A stretch of 48,432 nucleotides of DNA from assembly GCA_934229535.1 (NCBI GenBank), contig CAKQDS010000011.1:1-48432 (forward strand), in the 5' to 3' direction. Made by a program: the position numbers and the translations under genes. A model generated the notes under the pieces. It ran no database searches, was not told the origin of the DNA, and saw nothing but the letters and a program-made list of their open reading frames with translations. The stretch is from an uncultured Anaeroplasmataceae bacterium (lineage in GTDB: Bacteria; Bacillota_I; Bacilli_A; Acholeplasmatales; Anaeroplasmataceae). Positions 42,826 to 48,432 of this stretch are shown here, piece after piece (position 1 is the stretch's first letter; every line of letters starts with the position of its first letter).

Positions 42826-43287
42826 TTAGTACATAGTCTTATTAGTTAAATAAATAATACTTGTAGAAGTATATTCCTTTAATAAAACAAGCTCTAAATT
42901 TAAATTTTCACAAAGCTTAATAGCTATTTCTAATAGCTCATTTAAATCTAAATTTAATAATTCTATACATCTACTGCTTGTATCAAAAACAAACCCATCC
43001 TTTTGACTTTTGTATTCTAAAAAATTCCCTATTTTTAAACATACCTTAGAATTTATTGAAGCTATATAATCACCAATTTGCTTAATATTATTATCATCAA
43101 ACTTAACAATGTTTGGCAAAACTATAACCCCACCATTATCATTTTGTTTTTCTCCATATTTAAATGATAAATCATTGTTAATCCTTATCATTTGATATAA
43201 AAGCCTTGAACCACCATTTAACCCTGTTAAAATCATCTGAATATGCTCTAAATATTCCTTATTAATACTTTTTCTAATATCCTGCAT
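42826..43287 (-). CDS. Protein of unknown function paired with the AAA/M41 protease
   Basis: 153 aa behind AAGGAGG. No motif recognised. Acidic and hydrophilic, with mixed helix and strand, a Gly-Gly turn (GLNGGSRLLYQM, NDNGGVIVLPN) and a Leu-rich C-terminal part (LLNLDLNELLEIAIKLCENLNLELVLL). No signal peptide or membrane helix. It precedes the protease in the same direction and could be an adaptor or substrate; inferred from position only. Confidence 0.7.
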   Translation of the reverse strand: MQDIRKSINKEYLEHIQMILTGLNGGSRLLYQMIRINNDLSFKYGEKQNDNGGVIVLPNIVKFDDNNIKQIGDYIASINSKVCLKIGNFLEYKSQKDGFVFDTSSRCIELLNLDLNELLEIAIKLCENLNLELVLLKEYTSTSIIYLTNKTMY

Positions 43288-43367
43288 AACTTCCTCCTTA
43301 CAATATTAATTATAAGAAAGATATGGTATAAAAATGGAACATAAGATAAAAGAAAATATTTTAACTA

Positions 43368-43407
43368 AAATAAAAAATTCCATCCAAGCTATAAGCCTAG
43401 ATGGAAT
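43368..43407 (-). terminator. Terminator of the TetR/GNAT gene string
   Basis: A 15-bp stem (43377-43407; all positions pair on the minus strand when G-U is allowed) with a T-rich tail. It starts 4 bases after the GNAT stop. Confidence 0.85.
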
Positions 43408-43410
43408 CAT

Positions 43411-43869
43411 TTAAAGTATTTTTTTCACCATAATAATTTTAGATGCTTCATATTCAATTTCAAAGCCATTACTTAAAAATAAATTAATACTTGAATTATC
43501 CTTAGCAATATCATCATATAAATATTTAATTTTGTTTTCTTTAGCTATTTTACATAATAAATCTAATCCTAATTTACCATAGCCATTATGACGATATTTA
43601 TTCTCAATAATAATACTACAAATATATTTATCTCCTTCTAATCGGTAGCTAATTTCACCGATAAATTCTCCATTCTCATTTCTTAAATAGGCATAATAAC
43701 GATTTTCCTTATTAATCCATCTATCATACCAAGCTTGCCATTTTTCTTCATTAAAATCAATTGTTCCACCATAGTCATGATTATATTTCATCGTCAAATC
43801 ATCACTAAGAAGATGCATACGATAACATAAATCCTCTAATTTAGGAATATAAGCTTCCACTTTTTTCAT
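43411..43869 (-). CDS. GNAT family N-acetyltransferase
   Basis: 152 aa from the ATG at 43869 (GGTGAT upstream). Acetyl-CoA site motif A is IIENKYRHNGYGKLGLDLL (R-x-x-G-x-G form), and the C-terminal LFLSNGFEIEYEASKIIMVK is motif B. The N-terminus has an aromatic patch (WQAWYDRWI). Acceptor unknown; may act on a small amine or protein. Confidence 0.85.
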   Translation of the reverse strand: MKKVEAYIPKLEDLCYRMHLLSDDLTMKYNHDYGGTIDFNEEKWQAWYDRWINKENRYYAYLRNENGEFIGEISYRLEGDKYICSIIIENKYRHNGYGKLGLDLLCKIAKENKIKYLYDDIAKDNSSINLFLSNGFEIEYEASKIIMVKKIL

Positions 43870-43921
43870 AAATATCACCAAAAAAATTATATTATGAAGA
43901 AAAGAAAAAAGCAAATCCATT

Positions 43922-44017
43922 TTAATCTGCTCTTCTATAATGAAACCAAAATATAAAAATTATCACTATTAAGAATAATAATATACCTACACTAGATATT
44001 ATCGATAAAATTACCAT
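43922..44017 (-). CDS. Possible 31-aa single-helix membrane peptide
   Basis: ATG overlapping the stop of the 127-aa gene by 7 bases. The 31 codons give ILSIISSVGILLFLIVIIF as one hydrophobic helix and an RRAD tail. No ribosome binding site is visible, so it would rely on coupling. Could be real or chance in AT-rich DNA. Confidence 0.3.
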   Translation of the reverse strand: MVILSIISSVGILLFLIVIIFIFWFHYRRAD

Positions 44018-44394
44018 ATTACTATCATAACTATTTTATAGGTAGTATAGGTGGCGATAGCAATTGCAGGAATAATACTAAAGCTAATATTTCTTTCATT
44101 CTTAATCATCAAAATTGCTGGGAAAATCAAAATGATAGTAATTATAATACTGGTTACTTGGGTTATATTAAACATAGCCTTTGATTTTTTATTAAATGAG
44201 ATTAATACTCTAAGAATAAGCAATATTATATAATAAAAGAATATTGAGAAATTCCAAACAAGCTTATATTTAAAACCAAAATAGCCATTATAGATACTAA
44301 ACAAAGCTCCTGTAATAATTGAAATATAAAATGATAGATTGATTCTATTTTTTTTACTTCTTAAATAATTAGCTATTTTCTCCATATTTTTCAT
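44011..44394 (-). CDS. Small membrane protein downstream of TetR
   Basis: 127 aa with four hydrophobic segments (FYISIITGALFSIYNGYFG, IFFYYIILLILRVLI, ITQVTSIIITIILIFPAILMI, IIPAIAIATYTTYKIVMIVI). Starts inside the last codons of the TetR gene (ATG at 44394 or 44385). Family not recognised. The overlap suggests it is controlled with, and probably by, the TetR protein. Confidence 0.7.
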   Translation of the reverse strand: MKNMEKIANYLRSKKNRINLSFYISIITGALFSIYNGYFGFKYKLVWNFSIFFYYIILLILRVLISFNKKSKAMFNITQVTSIIITIILIFPAILMIKNERNISFSIIPAIAIATYTTYKIVMIVIW

Positions 44395-44977
44395 TTATTT
44401 CTTTTATCATTAGACATTCAGAAATCAAATCAATCACCTTATCAATTTCTAATTTACAATCATCATCTAACCACTTCATAATTATAGCAATCATTCCATG
44501 ACAATAAAAGCTCAATATATATTTATGCTTAAATAATGGTACATTGTACATATCTAAAATTGGCTTTAAATAATCACTATACATCATTTCAAAGGCTGAT
44601 GAGGCATTAAATAATTCTGGCTTATTGACAGTTAATTTAAAAATATTCCTATTTTCTTTAATAAATTGTAGATAAGGTTTTAAATACTTAGGTGTAACTA
44701 ATATAAGCTTTGATTTTTCTTTATTCCTGATATTTTCAGAAACCTCACCTGAATTCTCAAAGCTCGAATAAAACCTTTTATTTATTAATTCTATGGTTTC
44801 ACTTAATAAATCGTCAATTGTTTCATAATGTAAATAAAATGTAGAACGATTTACCATCGCTTTATTACAAATCTCTTTAACTGTTATATAATCATAATCC
44901 TTTTTAGCAAGTAGCTCAATTAAAGCCTCATCCATAAGCATAGCGGTATTAAAATATTTACTTTCATTTTTATTCAT
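44369..44977 (-). CDS. TetR family transcriptional regulator
   Basis: 202 aa. N-terminal TetR helix-turn-helix (about 10-58: ITVKEICNKAMVNRSTFYLHY with the usual TFYxHF-type end), then a helical ligand domain with no close family resemblance. Second gene of a unit starting at 45346; the direct repeats at 45391-45414 over the promoter are its likely operator, giving autoregulation. Confidence 0.9.
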   Translation of the reverse strand: MNKNESKYFNTAMLMDEALIELLAKKDYDYITVKEICNKAMVNRSTFYLHYETIDDLLSETIELINKRFYSSFENSGEVSENIRNKEKSKLILVTPKYLKPYLQFIKENRNIFKLTVNKPELFNASSAFEMMYSDYLKPILDMYNVPLFKHKYILSFYCHGMIAIIMKWLDDDCKLEIDKVIDLISECLMIKEINEKYGENS

Positions 44978-44992
44978 AATACCGCCTCACTT

Positions 44993-45346
44993 TTATTCTT
45001 CTGCAATTTCTTTAGCTAGAGTAATTATATCATAAGCGTATTTCTTTTTACTAGCCTCTAATATTTTTTTGTAAAGTGGATAATTAATACCAGCAAGTAC
45101 CATGCCGATTATACCAATAATTATTCCTAGAACAAACATAAGTGTTGAACCATTACCAATTACCTTCATTGATAAGCACATACCAACACCCATAACTAAA
45201 GCAGCTGCAATACCAAATGTATAAGTAAATATTTCAGCTGGAAGCTTAGCCTTCTTATCTAATTTTCTTAAAGCAACAACCTTTGATTTATCCTTTGTTG
45301 CATATTCCTTTGCAATTGACTCTGCATAAATTTTATCTGTATTCAT
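44993..45346 (-). CDS. Two-to-three-helix membrane protein upstream of TetR
   Basis: 117 aa. A charged N-terminus (TDKIYAESIAKEYATKDKSK) precedes hydrophobic segments TYTFGIAAALVMGVGMCLSM and LMFVLGIIIGIIGMVLAGI, and the tail is helical and charged. Similar small proteins beside TetR regulators are common in gut Bacillota, usually left as hypothetical. First gene of the TetR unit. AGGAGG ribosome binding site. Confidence 0.75.
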   Translation of the reverse strand: MNTDKIYAESIAKEYATKDKSKVVALRKLDKKAKLPAEIFTYTFGIAAALVMGVGMCLSMKVIGNGSTLMFVLGIIIGIIGMVLAGINYPLYKKILEASKKKYAYDIITLAKEIAEE

Positions 45347-45373
45347 TCATATATCCTCCTTAAATACATCTAT

Positions 45374-45401
45374 ATTTTAGCTGATATATGAACACATTCA
45401 A
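45374..45401 (-). promoter_or_regulatory. Promoter of the TetR unit
   Basis: Minus-strand TTGAAT (45401-45396), 16-base spacer, TAAAAT (45379-45374), before the gene at 45346. Confidence 0.6.
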
Positions 45402-45414
45402 ACAACACATTCAA
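45391..45414. promoter_or_regulatory. Direct repeats over the promoter, candidate TetR operator
   Basis: AACACATTCAA occurs at 45391-45401 and 45404-45414, 13 bases apart; with the flanking bases the first forms TGAACACATTCA, with TGAA/TTCA ends. The repeats cover the -35 box. Confidence 0.5.
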
Positions 45415-45433
45415 GTATTTTTGTTGATTTAAG

Positions 45434-45871
45434 CTATTTTGTTAAATGATCATAATGACAATCACATTCAGCAAAGCCTTTAGCAATTGTATGCTCTCTT
45501 GTAAATCTTGTATTATTTAAGGCAGCCATATCATAATCTAATGTACACATTGCCTCTATATATTTTTCCAAATTTAATTTTTTCATTAAATAACAAATTC
45601 CACAGCTATGAAAAATTGCTGTATATTTATTTATATCCTCACCATCAATAACATCAAATGTCCATGAATAAGGATTTGTATTCTTTTTACTATTCAAAGC
45701 CTGTTCCTTTAATTTATCTCTACCATTTTCGGTATATGCCTTACTCTTTTTAGCAAATTTTTTCATAATCAGATTTTCGCACATTGCTTTACGATAAAAA
45801 ATGCGAATTTCTTCTACATCATATTCCTTGGAAAATGACAAAAGAATAGAAGACAACATAGCACAGCTCAA
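45434..45871 (-). CDS. L-2-amino-thiazoline-4-carboxylic acid hydrolase family protein, start unclear
   Basis: 145 aa if started at the TTG at 45871. The C-terminal half, with GICYLMKKLNLEKYIEAMCTLDYDMAALNN and FAECDCHYDH, reads as the ATC-hydrolase family (Cys, His and Asp positions conserved). The reading frame stays open upstream to 45916 and the extra residues look like the normal N-terminus, but that part has no ATG or GTG and no SD. The gene may use a rare start, or have lost its start and be decaying. Often found with TetR regulators. True ATC hydrolysis is not implied. Confidence 0.6.
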   Translation of the reverse strand: MSCAMLSSILLSFSKEYDVEEIRIFYRKAMCENLIMKKFAKKSKAYTENGRDKLKEQALNSKKNTNPYSWTFDVIDGEDINKYTAIFHSCGICYLMKKLNLEKYIEAMCTLDYDMAALNNTRFTREHTIAKGFAECDCHYDHLTK

Positions 45872-45962
45872 AATATGATGATTACATATAGATACTTTTT
45901 TTATAAGAATTATATTTTAGTTAAGTATTTCTCAATGACTAAATCTTCATTTTTCTTGACAG

Positions 45963-46071
45963 TTGCCGAAAATTTCATTTTTTAAAATAGCGAATATGCC
46001 GAAAATTTCAAAATGTTGAAGTAAATTACTAATTATAAATTAAATATATAGTAAAATTGTACTATAAATAC
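45963..46071. repeat. 109-bp direct repeat, copy 1
   Basis: Matches 48223-48331 in the same orientation with four mismatches and no gap; flanking DNA is unrelated. It contains two TGCCGAAAATTTCA units and an ATAGTA/TACTAT inverted repeat. Copy 2 forms part of the DUF4143 promoter; copy 1 is followed by no such gene. Confidence 0.9.
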
Positions 46072-46108
46072 TATTATTCTTTCCTTTATTTAAAATTTCT
46101 TAATAAAT

Positions 46109-46140
46109 CAAAAAAAGTGGTTATAAAACAGTAACCACTT
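46109..46140 (-). terminator. Terminator of the 151-aa gene
   Basis: Perfect 9-bp stem AAGTGGTTA/TAACCACTT (46115-46140) and a T-run on the minus strand; the stem reaches the stop codon. Confidence 0.85.
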
Positions 46141-46594
46141 AAAATTTATATAATGTAATATTAATCCCTATATATATTTTAGTTCCTTCAGGAAAAAATA
46201 TATTAGAGGAATCAATATCTATTTTTTTATATTCTTCTGTTCCTTCACGAAAAGGAATTTTAATAGTATTAATTTCCTTAAATTCTTCAACATCATAAAA
46301 GCTGAAAGGTATCACTCCTATTGCTTTCGGTGATATCATTTCGTCATTAACATATACATAATCACAAGGTATATTTCCTCGAATGGCAAAATTATAAGTA
46401 TCATTAGGATTTTCTTTTTTTATTGTAAAAATTAAATGTTCACTAGTTATCTCTACAAAGTGACACTCTACAGAATAATCATCATTTAATTCAATATTCC
46501 AAGTATCACCAGGGGAATATTTGGTTGGCGTTGGGATACGCAAATTAAACAACATAACAATAAGTAAAATAAGTATGCGAATAACATTTTTCAA
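46139..46594 (-). CDS. Secreted or membrane-anchored protein of unknown function
   Basis: 151 aa with a TTG start at 46594 chosen for the GGTGGTG site upstream. Residues 1-18 form a hydrophobic signal or anchor (NVIRILILLIVMLFNL); no lipobox. The rest is a likely beta-rich extracellular domain (YSPGDTWNIELNDDYSV...). Family not recognised. Lies between the two 109-bp repeats with the DUF4143 ATPase. Confidence 0.65.
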   Translation of the reverse strand: MKNVIRILILLIVMLFNLRIPTPTKYSPGDTWNIELNDDYSVECHFVEITSEHLIFTIKKENPNDTYNFAIRGNIPCDYVYVNDEMISPKAIGVIPFSFYDVEEFKEINTIKIPFREGTEEYKKIDIDSSNIFFPEGTKIYIGINITLYKF

Positions 46595-46618
46595 GATTAA
46601 ACACCACCATTTTTCTTT

Positions 46619-46647
46619 GTTATATCATTTTATTGACGTATTAGCAA
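46619..46647 (-). promoter_or_regulatory. Candidate promoter of the 151-aa gene
   Basis: Minus-strand TTGCTA (46647-46642), 17-base spacer, TATAAC (46624-46619). The rest of the gap to 46846 shows nothing I can name. Confidence 0.5.
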
Positions 46648-46846
46648 CTAAACACTAAAAAATGCGATAGCATATTGGATAGCTGAACATGCATTTTAAA
46701 CTTAAAAGTTGTTTATTTTATTTTGATGTTAGTATTTTGTCATTTATCATTTTAATTGCTACACTAATATCCTATAGTCGTTAACTAATACCTATACAAT
46801 TAATTTAGAAGTGCAAAAACACATACTATACTACCATAATATAAAT

Positions 46847-48187
46847 TTATAAAAACATCGTCATATATAAAGGAATACAAATTAAATCCTTATCCTTTTT
46901 TAAATCCTTTGTATATATTAAATATTTTTGACCTACTTTACTTGAAAACTTATTTGCAAAAGCATCGATAGATGCATGGGTTTTATATCCTGATGATTTA
47001 ACCTCAATAGGACATATTTTATTCTTTCTTGCAATTATGAAATCCACCTCATAATTATGAGTTGAATTATCTTTAGGAAATGTATAATAGAATAATTTAT
47101 TTCCTGAGGCATAAAGCATTTGAGCAACTATATTTTCATACAAATAACCTAAATCAGTATCTAACTTATCACTTAGAAGCTTCTCATAAATAATATTTTC
47201 CGTAAAGTCCTTATCCATAAAAGCAAGTGTAGTAAATAAGCCTGTATCGCCAAGAAACATCTTATATTTAGAAATATCCTCATGTAAAGACATTCCAGCG
47301 CTTGGATCATTTGCATGATATGCTACATTAACAGTCAATGAATCCTTCATATCAGCAATAACGCCAAGTATTCGATTTTGTTTTTCATTTGGTATTACAC
47401 TAGAAATTTGATATCTTGATGCATTTTTAGCCAATTCTGATGGAATAGCTGAAAACACTAGTGAAGCTCTACCTGTTGAATCTATTTTTCTAAAATCATC
47501 CTGGTATAACTCTAATATAGAACGCTTCATCTCATCAACTTTATTAAAATTGTTTGTATCAATATATTCATTTACAGCTTGAGGCATTCCTCCAACCAAC
47601 ATATATAATCTAAAATCTCTCATCATTCTACGATTAACATCATCACCTAAAGAAATTTTATTTTCAAAAGCTGTTTTCAACATAGGAATTGTTGCCTTAT
47701 CTCCTAATGCCCAACGGAATTCTTCATAATCCATAGGGACCATTTCAATTCTTGTTTCTTCACTTGGAATAACAATATTTTCAACATTCTTTTTTATAGA
47801 TAGTAAAGATCCAGTTTCAATATAATCATATCTTCCATCTTTAACTAAATGTTTTATTGCTTGTCTTGCTAAAGGTTCTCTTTGAACTTCATCAAAAATA
47901 ATAACTGACTTTCTATTTTCTAAGTTAACATGGTAAATAAGCTGAAGGCGCAAAAACAAATAATTTAAATCTGATAAATCATTAAATAAATTATGAACTT
48001 CCTTTGATGCTATAGAAAAATCAATTAATATGTAACTCAAATACTCTTTTTGAGCAAATTCCTCTGCAACCGTAGACTTACCGACACGTCTAGCACCTTT
48101 AATAAGAAGCGCAGTTTTTCCATTAGATTCATTTTTCCATTTTAACATTTTTTGATATATTTTACGTTCAAAAATTCTTTCTACCAT
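46847..48187 (-). CDS. AAA_14/DUF4143 family ATP-binding protein
   Basis: 446 aa from the ATG at 48187 (GGAGG upstream). Walker A KGARRVGKST (30-39), Walker B IIFDEVQREP, then the DUF4143 C-terminal part with EVDFIIARKNKICPIEVKSSGYKT, a PD-(D/E)xK-like nuclease fold motif (Glu-Val-Asp-Phe...Glu-Val-Lys). The family is abundant in gut bacteria and archaea, often in several copies per genome and near mobile or toxin-like genes; its function is not established. Confidence 0.85.
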   Translation of the reverse strand: MVERIFERKIYQKMLKWKNESNGKTALLIKGARRVGKSTVAEEFAQKEYLSYILIDFSIASKEVHNLFNDLSDLNYLFLRLQLIYHVNLENRKSVIIFDEVQREPLARQAIKHLVKDGRYDYIETGSLLSIKKNVENIVIPSEETRIEMVPMDYEEFRWALGDKATIPMLKTAFENKISLGDDVNRRMMRDFRLYMLVGGMPQAVNEYIDTNNFNKVDEMKRSILELYQDDFRKIDSTGRASLVFSAIPSELAKNASRYQISSVIPNEKQNRILGVIADMKDSLTVNVAYHANDPSAGMSLHEDISKYKMFLGDTGLFTTLAFMDKDFTENIIYEKLLSDKLDTDLGYLYENIVAQMLYASGNKLFYYTFPKDNSTHNYEVDFIIARKNKICPIEVKSSGYKTHASIDAFANKFSSKVGQKYLIYTKDLKKDKDLICIPLYMTMFL

Positions 48188-48209
48188 TTTTAAGCCTCCG
48201 TTTTCTTTG

Positions 48210-48238
48210 ATTATACCATCACTTGCCGAAAATTTCAA
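48210..48238 (-). promoter_or_regulatory. Promoter of the DUF4143 gene, embedded in repeat copy 2
   Basis: Minus-strand TTGAAA (48238-48233), 17-base spacer containing TTTTCGGCA, TATAAT (48215-48210). The -35 and most of the spacer lie in the 109-bp repeat. Confidence 0.75.
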
Positions 48239-48331
48239 TTTTTAAAATGGCGAATATGCCGAAAATTTCAAAATGTTGAAGCAAATTACTAATTATAAAT
48301 TAAATATATAGTAGAATTGTACTATAAATAC
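48223..48331. repeat. 109-bp direct repeat, copy 2
   Basis: Second copy of 45963-46071. The 15-mer TGCCGAAAATTTCAA occurs twice in it, 33 bases apart (48224 and 48257). It overlaps the DUF4143 promoter. Confidence 0.9.
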
Positions 48332-48354
48332 CTAATATAACTTTATATAAAACA

Positions 48355-48424
48355 CAAAAAAGGGGCTGTGAAAAAACCTAGGTTTTGAAAAAGTATCAAT
48401 TTCTAGGTTTTACAGCCTTTTTAA
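48355..48424. terminator. Long bidirectional hairpin at the window end
   Basis: Arms 48364-48381 and 48403-48417 pair over 15 positions (GGCTGT and CCTAG blocks, three unpaired bases) with A-run and T-run flanks, so it can terminate transcription on both strands. The GGGGCTGTGAAAA end also resembles ends of some insertion sequences, so a small mobile remnant is possible. Confidence 0.6.
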
Positions 48425-48432
48425 TTTGCATA

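Noticed and set aside
40370..43287. Phage-defence island built on the WYL regulator and AAA protease
   Set aside because: No nuclease, methylase, reverse transcriptase or other effector is nearby, and each gene has its own ordinary expression signals.
43922..44394. Frameshift splitting one longer membrane protein at 44011
   Set aside because: The 31-aa frame is a self-contained helix with its own ATG and no homology is apparent that would require joining; reported only as a possible small gene.
1..48432. Mycoplasma-type genetic code (TGA read as Trp)
   Set aside because: TGA serves as a stop in several clear genes (for example the AAA/M41 gene and the flippase) and Trp is encoded by TGG.
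1..48432. CRISPR array, rRNA or tRNA genes
   Set aside because: No spaced repeat series and no tRNA or rRNA sequence signature was seen; the only tandem repeat is the in-frame Ser-stalk repeat.

Overview
The window is about 48 kb of a low-GC, anaerobic, probably endospore-forming member of the Bacillota (class Bacilli-like), most likely a gut lineage. The signs are: very AT-rich DNA with AGGAGG/GGTGAT ribosome binding sites and TTGACA/TATAAT promoters; TGA used as a stop (code 11, not the mycoplasma code); the B. subtilis-like order ylbD-ylbE-ylbF; a small acid-soluble spore protein and a YjcZ-like protein; and an oxygen-independent NrdD/NrdG ribonucleotide reductase. Most genes lie on the minus strand.

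Region 1 (about 80-15430, minus) is one long operon for uptake and intracellular breakdown of a uronic-acid polysaccharide. From its promoter near 15400 it runs: GH105/GH88 unsaturated glucuronyl hydrolase, polytopic membrane protein, two LplB/LplC-type permeases, a very large lipoprotein substrate-binding protein, two 4-helix membrane proteins, an MsmX/UgpC-type ATPase, two more 4-helix membrane proteins, two heparinase II/III-family lyases without signal peptides, a KdgF-like cupin, an SDR dehydrogenase and (with its own promoter) an IclR regulator. A cre-like site lies inside the promoter and a perfect 14-bp palindrome lies just upstream. The lyases, hydrolase and ring-opening enzyme all look cytoplasmic, so long oligosaccharides are probably imported before cleavage.

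Region 2 (15.5-19.3 kb) holds tldE/tldD and, divergently, a barnase-type ribonuclease built as a serine-stalked lipoprotein with its barstar inhibitor overlapping downstream. Region 3 (19.3-25.4 kb) has khpA, rpsP, a two-domain SGNH esterase, ylbF/ylbE/ylbD, a guanylate-kinase-like protein, a MOP-family flippase, two small spore-type genes and peptide deformylase.

Region 4 (25.4-40.4 kb) is mostly housekeeping: TrmH-type methyltransferase, an M6-like metalloprotease lipoprotein, a tandem two-domain SASP, ThiI, a free-Met-sulfoxide reductase, a HAD phosphatase, rpsD with a long leader, a cold-shock protein, TypA, an alkaline-phosphatase-superfamily enzyme, NrdG/NrdD, a cysteine-rich probable coat protein and pyruvate kinase.

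Region 5 (40.4-48.4 kb) is more accessory: a WYL regulator, an orphan structured RNA with its own promoter and terminator (6S-like in size), a soluble FtsH-like AAA/M41 protein lacking the membrane anchor, a GNAT protein, a TetR cassette with operator-like direct repeats, an ATC-hydrolase-family gene with no clear start, and a DUF4143 ATPase whose promoter lies in a 109-bp repeat with a second copy 2.26 kb away.
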